Origin: SAR86 cluster bacterium | Lineage (GTDB): Bacteria; Pseudomonadota; Gammaproteobacteria; Magnimaribacterales; Magnimaribacteraceae | Assembly: GCA_023703575.1 (NCBI GenBank) | Contig: CP097969.1 | Coordinates: 963,517-1,027,516, forward strand | Reading direction: 5' to 3' | DNA: 64,000 bases | Part shown: in pieces, positions 17,962 to 27,219 of the stretch | Layout of the letters: every line of letters starts with the position of its first letter | Position numbering within the stretch: position 1 is the stretch's first letter | The notes under the pieces: generated by a model | What the model was told of the DNA's origin: nothing | What the model saw: the letters and a program-made list of their open reading frames with translations, nothing else | Databases searched by the model: none | Program-made: the position numbers and the translations under genes

Positions 17962-19142
17962 ATTGATCTTAACGCTTCAGTAATATCTCTTCTAGCGGCA
18001 TTCCATGCGGGGAACACCCCACCTATAAAACCTACAAGTAATGCCAAGGTGAGTCCTTGTTGAATGATCTCTCCTGTAACTGCAAAGGCAAATGCGGTCT
18101 GGGAGAAAGAAGCGCCAGCTAGCGTTGAAACAGTGTATCCGTTGAATAATATATAGGCTATAGCACCTCCTAATAAACCACCAATCGTGGCAAGTAATAA
18201 AGCCTCTATCAGTAGCGCAAGTAGAACGGTAGTGCCCTTAAATCCCAGAGCTCGGAGCGTTCCTATCTCGACCAATCTTGTAGATACAGCACTATACATG
18301 GTATTTAAAGCTGCAAAAACTGCACCGATTGCCATTATGTAACCTACTACTTGGCCAAAAACCTTAATCAAATCTGCTCCAGAGGACTGATTTTCATAAA
18401 AGTCACTTTCAGACTGAACTTTGAGCTCTAAGTTTGGGTAACTTTCCACAAATAATCCAACCTCATTGAATGAATCTGGAGAATCTAATTTTAAGATCAT
18501 GCTTGATGCCGAGGCTCCCCTTCTGAAAAGGCCTTGAGCGGTTGCTAAATCAGCCCAGATTTCTGACTCGTGAACATCACCATTACTTGAAAAAATTCCT
18601 ACAACTGTGGCAAAACTATCTCTTACTTTAATCTGATCTCCAATCTCAAGTCCTTCGTATTGATTATTAGCTCCTTTTCCAACTATTATTTCTGCTGTTC
18701 CAGTAGTAAAGTTTCTACCCTCGATGATATTAACTTCAGGACGAATTCTAAAACTTGCAGGTTGAACCCCTCTGATTGGTAAGTTTGATGTCGATTCCGC
18801 ACCTTTTTTCTTAAGGTCTATAATTGCAAATAACTCGGCCGCAATCATTGGCTCGCCATCTATAGATTTAATACCTGGAGAACTAGAGACAGTATCAAGC
18901 TCTGTCATAGCAACTCCACTGCTCAACTCCGAACTTGATCCATCTCTTAGAATAATTACTCTATCCTTTTCTCCTGTACTAGAAATTGTAGAACTTAGGC
19001 CCTCAGCCATGGCTAACAAGGAAACCATGACAGCTACCGACCCAGCTATCCCCACAATGATCACTAGTGAAGAACCTGATCTTTCTAGAACAGAGCGTAA
19101 ATTCATATTTGTAACCAATAATACTTGCCTAATAAAACTCAT
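17958..19142 (-). CDS. FtsX/MacB-type ABC permease, third in the row
   Basis: The 394-residue membrane protein has one N-terminal helix (about 21-45), a large periplasmic domain and three C-terminal helices (about 265-385). It ends with the FtsX-type stretch GVFPAWNAARRDITEALRSI. The topology matches LolC/MacB permeases, which move lipoproteins, antibiotics or peptides mechanically rather than by a pore. It starts 1 base after the preceding permease stop. It is distinct in sequence from the two upstream permeases, which resemble each other more. It is the last gene of the minus-strand unit. Confidence 0.87.
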   Translation of the reverse strand: MSFIRQVLLVTNMNLRSVLERSGSSLVIIVGIAGSVAVMVSLLAMAEGLSSTISSTGEKDRVIILRDGSSSELSSGVAMTELDTVSSSPGIKSIDGEPMIAAELFAIIDLKKKGAESTSNLPIRGVQPASFRIRPEVNIIEGRNFTTGTAEIIVGKGANNQYEGLEIGDQIKVRDSFATVVGIFSSNGDVHESEIWADLATAQGLFRRGASASSMILKLDSPDSFNEVGLFVESYPNLELKVQSESDFYENQSSGADLIKVFGQVVGYIMAIGAVFAALNTMYSAVSTRLVEIGTLRALGFKGTTVLLALLIEALLLATIGGLLGGAIAYILFNGYTVSTLAGASFSQTAFAFAVTGEIIQQGLTLALLVGFIGGVFPAWNAARRDITEALRSI

Positions 19143-19143
19143 A

Positions 19144-20292
19144 TTAATTTTTCCTCAAAGCATCGACCACGTTTAATCTCATAGCCGAAAGAGCCGGTAA
19201 AACTCCTGATATTAAAGCAGTGATAAAAGCAACTAAGATTGCACTTATTACAATAGATATAGAAAACTCTATCTCTCCTGAAAAACCTATGGCCACTCCA
19301 GAAAACATAGGGAACAATAGATAAGCTATCAAAACTCCTATTATCGCTCCAGCTACACACAACAAGAAAGACTCTGCTAAGACAAAGAGCATTATTAATC
19401 GATCAGGAAAACCGACTGCCTTCAATGCACCTAGTTCGGGAGTTCTCTCTCTAACTGCCTGGCTCATAGTATTTCCTGTTAATAAAAGGATTGTGAAAAA
19501 AGAAGCAGCCAAAACTGAATTAATAATTAAGCCTATATTTCCAATTTGTTCAGCAAACATACGACTGAAAGCTTCCTCTGTAGACGTCTTTGTTTCATCT
19601 AAAGAGTTCTTAAATAGCTCATCTATCTCCTTTGCAATAGATTCAGCCTGCTCTGGATTTTTTATTTTCACTATATAGTTACCAGGTCTACCCGTTTCGT
19701 AAAGTCTAGCCTCATCAAAATATTTCCAATTAATAAATGCTTCATCTTGTTCGCCACTGGTGTTATTTATATATGTGCCCACAAGATCAAACTCCCAAAC
19801 ACCTCCGCCCTTCTTAGGCCATATGTCAGCAATAATAGGAATCCTATCTCCTATTTTCCATCCAAACTGATCAGCTAAATCTTTCCCGACGATCATCCCT
19901 GTAATGTTTCGTGAAAAGGCTTCTTGCGCTCCTTCACTCAACTCCCATTCAGGATAAACATCAAAATAATTATCTGGAACAGGCCATTTTGGAAAAAAGT
20001 TTTGTCTTTCTTTGTAAGTACCTCCAAACCATTGACGCCAAACAACAGTATCTACACCTTCTACCATTTCTATTCTATTTTTATGAGCCATTGGAAGAGA
20101 TTCAGTAAAAGCAAGCCGAGACACAACTATGAGTCTATCTTGTCCGGCAAAATCTACCTCACTATTAAAAGCTACGGCAACTGATCTTCCCAAAGAAAAC
20201 AACAAGAATGCAGTGGCGATTGAAAAAATAGTCATAAAAGTTCTAATCTTTTTACGATTTATGCCTGATTTAACGATCATCCAATATTTCAT
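19144..20292 (-). CDS. FtsX/MacB-type ABC permease, second in the row
   Basis: The 382-residue product has an N-terminal helix (about 14-34), a periplasmic domain with a Trp-rich segment (VVWRQWFGG) and three C-terminal helices with the family end GVLPALSAMRLNVVDALRKN. Its start codon overlaps the stop of the upstream permease by one base (coordinate 20292), a sign of translational coupling. The N-terminal arrangement (IRTFMTI) and the C-terminal end (RLNVVDALR) resemble those of the first permease (LRTFLTI, RLRVVDALR), so the two likely arose by duplication. Confidence 0.87.
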   Translation of the reverse strand: MKYWMIVKSGINRKKIRTFMTIFSIATAFLLFSLGRSVAVAFNSEVDFAGQDRLIVVSRLAFTESLPMAHKNRIEMVEGVDTVVWRQWFGGTYKERQNFFPKWPVPDNYFDVYPEWELSEGAQEAFSRNITGMIVGKDLADQFGWKIGDRIPIIADIWPKKGGGVWEFDLVGTYINNTSGEQDEAFINWKYFDEARLYETGRPGNYIVKIKNPEQAESIAKEIDELFKNSLDETKTSTEEAFSRMFAEQIGNIGLIINSVLAASFFTILLLTGNTMSQAVRERTPELGALKAVGFPDRLIMLFVLAESFLLCVAGAIIGVLIAYLLFPMFSGVAIGFSGEIEFSISIVISAILVAFITALISGVLPALSAMRLNVVDALRKN

Positions 20293-21443
20293 TATCCCTC
20301 CCTAAGTGCATCTACAACTCTTAAGCGCAAGGCTTGATAAGCTGGAACAACAGCAGACATGAGTGCAATTAATAATCCTATCAGGAAACCACCTAAAACT
20401 ATTTCTAGCGATATAGAAACTGTATCTTCCAATATACCACCCGACATTATTTCTATGGCCGGAATAATTAAAGCTGTAACCAATAAACCCATCAGTACAG
20501 CAGAGAAACAAATTGTGACAGCTTCTAAAATGACCGAGATAAAAATAATATTGTCTTTATAACCAAGGCACTTAAGCACTCCTATGTCGCTTGTTCTTTC
20601 TCTTATAGATTGAGCAAGCGTATTTGAGGAAACCAGCAATATGGTAAAAAATACAGATAACAGTATTGAATTCACAATTAATTCAACATCTGCAATTTCT
20701 CCTGCCATTTCGACTGCAATCATTGATTCAGGACCTGATCTTGTAGCATAAGAAGAATTCATGAACTGCTCATCAATTTGTTTGGAAATTTTTTCACCCA
20801 CTTCAGGGGAAGTAGCTTTGACCATAATCGTGCCTAAAGTTCCCTTTTCACTCATTCTAGCTTCATCAAAAGCAGGCCAATTAATTATCGCTCCTAACTC
20901 ATCTCCTTTAATTTGTTTTGCTGTGTAAAATCCCACAACCTCAAAGGACCAATTGTAAGTTCCATCTATATTTAGCGATGATGATTCTGTGTTTAATCTA
21001 TCTCCTATTTTTAGACCCTTCTGATCTGCCATCAACTGACCAACTATTGTGGCATTTGGATTACTTTTTAAAGCAAGTATGGCTTGTTCCGTTGCTTCAA
21101 ATCTATCATATACATCGAAAAAATTTGGGCTAACGGCATAAGCGACTCCTTCCATCATACTTTCTATGCTATCTGATATAAGAAAATCCATGTACATCAC
21201 TTCCTCAACGCCTTCTAGTGTTTCTATGTAATTAACGTGAGAATAAGGCAGTTTTCCAAGCATATTGTATCTAGGCATAACTATTATGTTATCCGCAGAA
21301 AGGCCCTCTATAGAACCTGTAAAAAGGCCAGAAAGGGTATTTAAGGATCCGTACAGTACGAATGCAATAAACATAGACATTATTGTCAAAAAAGTTCTTA
21401 GTCTTTTTCTTATTAATCCTATCTTTACTAAGGTCCAATACAT
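20292..21443 (-). CDS. FtsX/MacB-type ABC permease, first in the row
   Basis: The 383-residue product shows the same layout as its neighbour: an N-terminal helix after KRLRTFLTI, a periplasmic domain of about 230 residues, and three C-terminal helices closing with VVPAYQALRLRVVDALREG. It overlaps the ATPase gene by one base at 21443 and the next permease by one base at 20292. The ATPase-permease coupling helix is expected after SIRERTSDIGVLK. As with all three permeases, the cargo is not visible. Confidence 0.87.
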   Translation of the reverse strand: MYWTLVKIGLIRKRLRTFLTIMSMFIAFVLYGSLNTLSGLFTGSIEGLSADNIIVMPRYNMLGKLPYSHVNYIETLEGVEEVMYMDFLISDSIESMMEGVAYAVSPNFFDVYDRFEATEQAILALKSNPNATIVGQLMADQKGLKIGDRLNTESSSLNIDGTYNWSFEVVGFYTAKQIKGDELGAIINWPAFDEARMSEKGTLGTIMVKATSPEVGEKISKQIDEQFMNSSYATRSGPESMIAVEMAGEIADVELIVNSILLSVFFTILLVSSNTLAQSIRERTSDIGVLKCLGYKDNIIFISVILEAVTICFSAVLMGLLVTALIIPAIEIMSGGILEDTVSISLEIVLGGFLIGLLIALMSAVVPAYQALRLRVVDALREG

Positions 21444-22117
21444 TAAGATGTCAGTTTTCCTTTGTCTAAATGTAAAGTCCTCTTGGCGGATTCAGCAGCT
21501 ACTGGATCATGAGTCACCATTAAGATGGTTTTGCCATGGTCGCGGTTTAATATCTGCAAGAGTTCTAATATTTCAGTAGCAGTATCTCGGTCCAGGTCAC
21601 CTGTTGGCTCGTCACAAACCAATATGCCAGGATCTGAAACAAGCGCTCTAGCAATTGCCACTCTTTGTTGTTGCCCGCCAGAAAGCTCATTAGGCTTATG
21701 ACCTCCTCTATCAGAAAGACCGACAACATCAAGAGCTGTAGTCACATGTTCCTTTCTTTGAGAGCTAGAAAGATTGGTTAAGAGAAGAGGGATCTCTATA
21801 TTTTTATTGGCAGTTAAAACTGGAAGAAGATTATAGAATTGAAAAATAAAACCTATATTAGTTGCTCTCCAGTCACTTAAGCCAGATGGGCTCATTTGTT
21901 CGAGGTGCTCTCCATTGACAACAACCTGTCCAGAAGTGGGTGAATCAAGTCCACCTATAAGGTTTAAAAGGGTTGATTTTCCCGAACCAGAAGGCCCCAT
22001 AAGAGCAAGAAAATCCCCTTTGGGTACCTCTAAGCTAAGGTCGTCTAATACAACAAGCGTTTCTCTTCCTCTTTCGTATGTTTTATTTACGGACTGAACC
22101 TCAATTAAGTTAGACAT
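21443..22117 (-). CDS. ABC transporter ATPase, LolD/MacB class
   Basis: The 224-residue ATPase has Walker A GPSGSGKST at 41-49, the Q-loop in FQFYNLLP, signature LSGGQ at 145-149, Walker B ending CDEPTGDLD with Glu170, and the switch His in MVTHDP. Length and sequence fit the LolD/FtsE/MacB class that pairs with FtsX-type permeases. It is the only ATPase for three permeases in the unit, so it must be shared or used in alternative complexes. It lies 13 bases downstream of the adaptor gene. Confidence 0.93.
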   Translation of the reverse strand: MSNLIEVQSVNKTYERGRETLVVLDDLSLEVPKGDFLALMGPSGSGKSTLLNLIGGLDSPTSGQVVVNGEHLEQMSPSGLSDWRATNIGFIFQFYNLLPVLTANKNIEIPLLLTNLSSSQRKEHVTTALDVVGLSDRGGHKPNELSGGQQQRVAIARALVSDPGILVCDEPTGDLDRDTATEILELLQILNRDHGKTILMVTHDPVAAESAKRTLHLDKGKLTS

Positions 22118-22130
22118 GATTACCTCTTTT

Positions 22131-23276
22131 TTATTTTATTATTACTTGTTGATTGTTTTCTAATTCATTATCAAATATCGCTACCACAGTCATTCCTGAT
22201 TTCAGACCATCTATTACTCTTGCATAATTTGCAGTTTCTTCGGCAACCTCTACTTTTGTGAGCCGAATTTTTGATCCTTCGAGCGCTTGAACAACTGACT
22301 GATCATCTTTAATAGCCACAGCTGCTAAAGGAATCATTACACCCTCTTTAACAATTTCAGGGCTTTTATTTTCTACTTTCCTCAAGAAAGACACTCTACT
22401 GCCCATATCGGGGAGAACCCTTTCATCCTTTTCAAGAAGAGCAATTCTAACTTTTACGGTTGCTTTGTTTCTATCAGCCGTAGGAATAATTGCTATAACT
22501 TCAGATGGTATGTCCCATTTAGGATATGCATTTAAATTTGTTATGACAGGTTGGCCTGGCTTTACTCGATTTATGAAGGCTTCATTTACATCTACTTCAA
22601 CTTCAAGAGAATCCATGTCAACAATTGTACAGATACCTGTATTAGTAAATCCGCCTCCAGCTGAGACTGGAGATATCATTTCGCCTGGCTGAGCTGCTTT
22701 GTATACAACCACTCCACTAAATGGAGCTAATATTTTCATATCTTGCACAACTTGCTTCCTAATAGCATTCAAGGCCTCTAAACCCTCTACAGAAGCCCTA
22801 GCTGCATCTAAAGCGGCTTGACTAGCTAGCTCATCTTTTGCCAATTCCTGAGTTCGATTAAATATTCGCTTAGCTTCATTGAGTTGCGACTGTGAGTAAT
22901 TCAAATCAGCTTGCATTGTACTATCGTCGAGTTGAGCTAATATTTGACCTTCCTCAACATACATACCTTCCTCAATAAATACCTTCATAACCTTTCCAGT
23001 CATTTTAGAAGAAACTGTTGCCCTCCTTCTAGCGACTACATAGCCTGAGGCATCAAGAATACTTGTAGCTGAAGCATCTGACATTTCAAGAGACTTAACT
23101 GTGAAAGTAGTCACTTCTTTAAGTTCATCATCTGATAAAAATAACCACCAAAAAAGGCCTACGATCAGAACAGATATGGCAAGTAAATATAGTTTACTAG
23201 ACTGTTGTCCTCCAGCTGCAGGAGGAGCAGATCTATCTATCTTTAAGTTATTGAGTAAATTTTCTCTATCACTCAT
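22131..23276 (-). CDS. Periplasmic adaptor (HlyD/MacA family membrane fusion protein)
   Basis: The 381-residue product has an N-terminal membrane anchor (about 29-47) and a biotinyl-lipoyl-like hairpin domain split by a coiled coil. The first half is GKVMKVFIEEGMYVEEGQIL, the coil spans about 125-175, and APFSGVVVYKAAQPGEMISP closes the hairpin. Beta-barrel and membrane-proximal domains follow. Such adaptors bridge an inner-membrane ABC exporter to an outer-membrane channel of the TolC type, which is not encoded here. It is next to the ATPase and permeases, so together they resemble MacAB. Confidence 0.9.
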   Translation of the reverse strand: MSDRENLLNNLKIDRSAPPAAGGQQSSKLYLLAISVLIVGLFWWLFLSDDELKEVTTFTVKSLEMSDASATSILDASGYVVARRRATVSSKMTGKVMKVFIEEGMYVEEGQILAQLDDSTMQADLNYSQSQLNEAKRIFNRTQELAKDELASQAALDAARASVEGLEALNAIRKQVVQDMKILAPFSGVVVYKAAQPGEMISPVSAGGGFTNTGICTIVDMDSLEVEVDVNEAFINRVKPGQPVITNLNAYPKWDIPSEVIAIIPTADRNKATVKVRIALLEKDERVLPDMGSRVSFLRKVENKSPEIVKEGVMIPLAAVAIKDDQSVVQALEGSKIRLTKVEVAEETANYARVIDGLKSGMTVVAIFDNELENNQQVIIK

Positions 23277-24314
23277 CTAAGTATCCATATTATCAATCCA
23301 CTTCTCTATGAGCTCAACAGCCTCATGATGCATTAAGGATCTACCAGACTCTGGCATCATGACTCCGGGATCAGTTGAAATCATTCTATGCAAAAGTATA
23401 GATTCTCTAGAATTTCCAGGTGCAATGGAAAACTTATGTCCTCCACTTCCCCTTCCTGTAGCAACTGGCTTTTTATTAATTCCTAAATGCTTAGGTCGAC
23501 TTTCAGTTAAATCTAAGTAAAGTCCAGTAGAGTTAGCCCCTCCCGTTGAAATATGACAATGGCCACAATTAATATCTAAATAAGATCTAACTCTGTCGTC
23601 CAAAGAATAAGTTTGGTCACTCCAATCTACAGGTGTATTAAGATCAATTTCAATACCATCTATGTAATCAAGTCTCATCCATTTAGTTAATTGATTAATT
23701 GATCCGTCTTGATAATCAAATACTTTATTGAGATTCCTTGCTTTTGGTCCAATTGGCATTACGGCATCATTATAAGAATGACATTCTTTACACTGATTTT
23801 TATTAGGTACTCTGTATCTTACTGATCGCTTCTCCCCTTCAAAATCTATCCATTCATTAAGGATTGTTTTGCCGGCTTTTTTTATAAATGCCTCATTTTG
23901 TTCATCATTCCAAGCGTAAGATACAGCTTCCCAGCCTGTTTGCTTTCTAAGTAACAATCTTGTCTCCATAAGTCTCTTTCCAAGGGATAAATTTCTTTCA
24001 TCAACTGGATAATAAAAGGTTTTGATCAAAGCTGATCCTACAGGAAAGTTAAATACCTGATCTTTTCTAAAGGATGCCTTTTTACCCTCTGGTATATATA
24101 CCCATCTTTGTTTATATGAGTAGTCAGAAAAAAGTGAAGAAATTAACTCATATGGAACAACTCTTTCAGACGGGATTTGAGCTTGAGAATCTTTAAAGAA
24201 TGAAAATTCTGATAGTTTTTTAGGAAATTTTTCCTGCAAAATTATTTCATTTTCAATAGCATACAGAAAATTTATAGTAAAAGTTATTAGAAAAAATAAT
24301 GTCAATTTTTTCAT
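23277..24314 (-). CDS. Secreted di-haem cytochrome-like protein (partner of beta-helix protein)
   Basis: The 345-residue product has a signal peptide (about 1-19) and two CxxCH haem c motifs: CKECH at 175-179 and CGHCH at 250-254. A late Met-containing GVMMPESGRS (about 318-326) could supply an axial ligand. Sequence and length fit the family I recall as TIGR03806 (HNE_0200/SO2930 type), found next to or fused with a beta-helix protein. Family function is unknown. The stop of this gene is directly before the adaptor start, so electron transfer and export genes are in one unit. The family name is from memory. Confidence 0.78.
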   Translation of the reverse strand: MKKLTLFFLITFTINFLYAIENEIILQEKFPKKLSEFSFFKDSQAQIPSERVVPYELISSLFSDYSYKQRWVYIPEGKKASFRKDQVFNFPVGSALIKTFYYPVDERNLSLGKRLMETRLLLRKQTGWEAVSYAWNDEQNEAFIKKAGKTILNEWIDFEGEKRSVRYRVPNKNQCKECHSYNDAVMPIGPKARNLNKVFDYQDGSINQLTKWMRLDYIDGIEIDLNTPVDWSDQTYSLDDRVRSYLDINCGHCHISTGGANSTGLYLDLTESRPKHLGINKKPVATGRGSGGHKFSIAPGNSRESILLHRMISTDPGVMMPESGRSLMHHEAVELIEKWIDNMDT

Positions 24315-24319
24315 AGCTC

Positions 24320-25534
24320 TTAATTCAAAATCACCTCTGGTAAGGGCCTAACTTTCCCTTCATAGGCTTTTATATCTCTCTCTACTGGATCAAAAAAAGG
24401 AAGGATATATTTGATTGGATTAAGTGTTAAAAAAGTTGCATCTCCATTATTTGAAATAACAAGTCGTTCATCATCGGGTTGTCCGAATATGATTTGGTTC
24501 ATTGGCAGGATCCCATCCCAAAATATATCGGGCATGTTTCCATCAGAGAGTTCAAATAGTATTGCTGCAAGTTCTCCCGTATCTATATCTGGATCAAAAC
24601 CGCCGTCACCAAATCTATTTCCGTGAATCTGAATGGACTTAGGGTGAGGATTATAGTTTTCATCGTCAGTTGCATAACCATAAGTGACTATCGAGAGATT
24701 CACAGTGCCATTTCCGTATATGTCATTATCAAATACTTCAACATCAGAATTAGCTTGAATTATTATTCCAGTGCCCCTTGGCACTTCTCCGACTATGTTG
24801 CCTTCTGGAGCAAAGTTATCTGTATCATTATTAATAGCTTTATTTCTAAAGACTCTTACATTATGACCACCTTGTTGGGGTAAATCAGGAAGATCAAACA
24901 CCAAGATCCCTCCTGTATTATGTGAAGCTAAATTATCAAATACATCCGCGTAATAAGAATTTTCTATCTCTATTCCAGCCACATTATATTGTGCAATACT
25001 ATTTTTGACGATTATGTTCCTAGACTGTCCAACGTAAATGCCCGCATCTGAGGCCCCTATGGCCACACAACCGTCTATAAGGACATTTTGCGACTCGACA
25101 GGATAAAACCCATAGGCTCCATTAGTTTCCTTTGGTCCGCCAGTCCATTCCGTTCGTAGACGAATCATATTTATTCCGTCAGCTCCAATTACCTTAATAG
25201 CATCTCCTGTAGCATCCAAAATGGCAAAGTCTCGAAGAGTAACTCTGTCAGAAGTAACTAAAAGACCTTGAGCTCCAGATATTTGATTTCCAAAGTTTAA
25301 TATTGTGTCGTTTATTCCAGATCCCTCAAAAATAACATCATCAATATCTAAAGAAATACCATCCTCAAAAAAATATTCTCCAGGCTCCAAGGTAAGCACA
25401 TCACCAGGTTGCATTTCTATGAGCGCTTCTTGTATTTTCTCGGAAGAATTCTCGCTTGGACCAAGCAAAAGTTGTCTTGCTTCCAAGGCAAAAGAAGAGA
25501 CACTAAGTAAGAAGAATAGAAAGAAATTTTGCAT
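24320..25534 (-). CDS. Secreted right-handed parallel beta-helix protein
   Basis: The 404-residue product has a signal peptide (about 1-19) and then many repeated turns with Asn/Asp/Gly at bends, for example VLIDGCVAIGASDAGIYVGQ, IIVKNSIAQYNVAGIEIE and VFDNLASHNTGGILV. This pattern is typical of pectate-lyase-like beta-helices with NosD-type repeats. It fits the family I recall as TIGR03805, which travels with the di-haem protein. Carbohydrate cleavage cannot be claimed. It is the first gene of the seven-gene unit, five bases ahead of its partner, with 131 bases upstream shared with a divergent gene. Confidence 0.8.
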   Translation of the reverse strand: MQNFFLFFLLSVSSFALEARQLLLGPSENSSEKIQEALIEMQPGDVLTLEPGEYFFEDGISLDIDDVIFEGSGINDTILNFGNQISGAQGLLVTSDRVTLRDFAILDATGDAIKVIGADGINMIRLRTEWTGGPKETNGAYGFYPVESQNVLIDGCVAIGASDAGIYVGQSRNIIVKNSIAQYNVAGIEIENSYYADVFDNLASHNTGGILVFDLPDLPQQGGHNVRVFRNKAINNDTDNFAPEGNIVGEVPRGTGIIIQANSDVEVFDNDIYGNGTVNLSIVTYGYATDDENYNPHPKSIQIHGNRFGDGGFDPDIDTGELAAILFELSDGNMPDIFWDGILPMNQIIFGQPDDERLVISNNGDATFLTLNPIKYILPFFDPVERDIKAYEGKVRPLPEVILN

Positions 25535-25665
25535 TTTTCCCCATTTTTACAATATTTATATGTTAATTATAGTAGATTTATATAAAAGTTATGAGTTATA
25601 AAATTTACAGAACTTTTTTATTTCTATTTTCCTGATAAAGTTTGTAAAAGTAAGGATTAGATAAT

Positions 25666-26121
25666 ATGAACTTTGAGACAATAATAATAATTTTGCAAAC
25701 TGTTGGACCATTTACAGTATTAGTTACTGTCTACTTTCTTGTAACAGAGTTAAAAGAGCAAAATAGAGTAGCTAGAGCAAATGCAAGGCAGAATATTGCA
25801 GATAGCCACCAAAAACTTACATTAGCGGGCCTGAATAAAAGACTAATTGAAATTAAAGTAAAACTGAGAAAAGGAGAAGAGCTCACTGAAGAAGAAGATG
25901 CAGCTTACTTAACCCACTTTTCAGCGATACTTAGAGCAAGACAAAGCCAACACTATCAATACACTATTGGAATGCTCGATGAATCAGAATGGTCAGCAAT
26001 GCTCTCCTCTTTTAGAACGCTTTTAAAAGATCAAAAAAATTTAGAGATATGGACATGGGTATCGCCCACCTTTCCAGAAGACTTTGTTGAGTTGGTAGAA
26101 AAAGAAAGAATGAAAATATAG
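25666..26121 (+). CDS. Small membrane-anchored protein of unknown function
   Basis: The 151-residue product is not recognised. It has one N-terminal membrane helix (about 5-26), followed by a charged, mostly helical cytoplasmic or periplasmic part rich in Glu, Lys and Arg. It includes ELKEQNRVARANARQNIADS and a late Trp-rich EIWTWVSPTFPEDF. It lies 12 bases before the EAL gene and is divergent from the beta-helix unit. A role in the adjacent signalling cluster is possible but rests only on position. Confidence 0.7.
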   Translation: MNFETIIIILQTVGPFTVLVTVYFLVTELKEQNRVARANARQNIADSHQKLTLAGLNKRLIEIKVKLRKGEELTEEEDAAYLTHFSAILRARQSQHYQYTIGMLDESEWSAMLSSFRTLLKDQKNLEIWTWVSPTFPEDFVELVEKERMKI

Positions 26122-26133
26122 GTAACGCAAATA

Positions 26134-27219
26134 ATGAAGAATGAACATCTGGATTACTTATTTAGATCCTTAAAGCATCATCCAAGCCCTTATATAATTT
26201 ACGATCTCGATGGCTCTATTAGATGGATAAATTTAGCTGCTGAGTATATTTTTAGAACAGAAGATATTTCTGAAATAGGAATAAAAAAGATTAACCTCGA
26301 AGAAAATGAGGTCAGTAAAGATCTTATTGCTCAATCTTATTCTACTCCTGTTGAAGTCAGACTGAGAGAGATTGAGTTTTTTATGAAGACAAGAGTTCAC
26401 TTAATACCCTCTGAATCTTCTAAAGACTTTATGTTGGTTGAAGTTTTATGTAATTCAAGACTAGGTTTAGAAGCTCTTAGGCAAACAATTTCTTGTATAG
26501 AGTATGACAGAATCGATCTAGCTTATCAGAAGCAATATGACTTAAAAACTGGCCAAATTACTGGTGTGGAGGCCCTACTCCGATTAAGAGATGAAGAAGG
26601 TCAAATTATTCCAAATGATGTGATCATTCCTGAAATAGAAGGGGAAAGTTTATTTTCATTAGTTGTAAAGTCTTCGTTAGAAAAACTCAAAGAGATATTT
26701 GCTATCAAATCAGAGATAGGACTAGAAAACGCAACCATTTACCTCAATGTCTCTGCTCATACAATAATGCATCCTGAATTTAGTTCTATTTTTTCTAATT
26801 TTGTAGACGAAATGGGATTTAAAAAGAATGATTTTGGCCTTGAGGTTACAGAAACAGCTGAATTAAGTAGCACTGAACAAGCCGGGTTATACCTTCAAAG
26901 ATTGAAGGATAGTGGGATCAAAATAGCACTAGATGACTTTGGTGCAGGCTATGCGTCTTTGAGGTATGTAAAGGATTTACCTCTAGACGTTATAAAATTG
27001 GATAAACACTTCACAAATGGTTTAGATGACCAAGCAACAGCGAAATTAATTGGTTTTGTTGTAGAAGTTTGCAACTCCCTTTCTTTAGAAATGATAGGAG
27101 AAGGTATTGAAACCGAGGAGCAAAAAAAACAAATGCTTGAAATAGGATGTGCTATAGGACAAGGATATCTGATGCACAAACCTGAATTTATTGAAACACT
27201 TAAGAATCAGAATGGATAA
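26134..27219 (+). CDS. PAS-EAL protein, probable cyclic di-GMP phosphodiesterase
   Basis: The 361-residue product has an N-terminal PAS-like domain (about 8-110) and a complete EAL domain (about 120-355). Catalytic features are present: GVEALLRL (the EAL Glu), NVSAHT, EVTETAE, DDFGAGYASLR, KLDKHF, GEGIETEEQ and GQGYLMHKP. An active phosphodiesterase that degrades cyclic di-GMP is likely. No membrane helix is seen. Its end overlaps the start of the DHp-REC-GGDEF gene by eight bases, so synthesis and breakdown of the messenger may be produced together. Confidence 0.9.
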   Translation: MKNEHLDYLFRSLKHHPSPYIIYDLDGSIRWINLAAEYIFRTEDISEIGIKKINLEENEVSKDLIAQSYSTPVEVRLREIEFFMKTRVHLIPSESSKDFMLVEVLCNSRLGLEALRQTISCIEYDRIDLAYQKQYDLKTGQITGVEALLRLRDEEGQIIPNDVIIPEIEGESLFSLVVKSSLEKLKEIFAIKSEIGLENATIYLNVSAHTIMHPEFSSIFSNFVDEMGFKKNDFGLEVTETAELSSTEQAGLYLQRLKDSGIKIALDDFGAGYASLRYVKDLPLDVIKLDKHFTNGLDDQATAKLIGFVVEVCNSLSLEMIGEGIETEEQKKQMLEIGCAIGQGYLMHKPEFIETLKNQNG

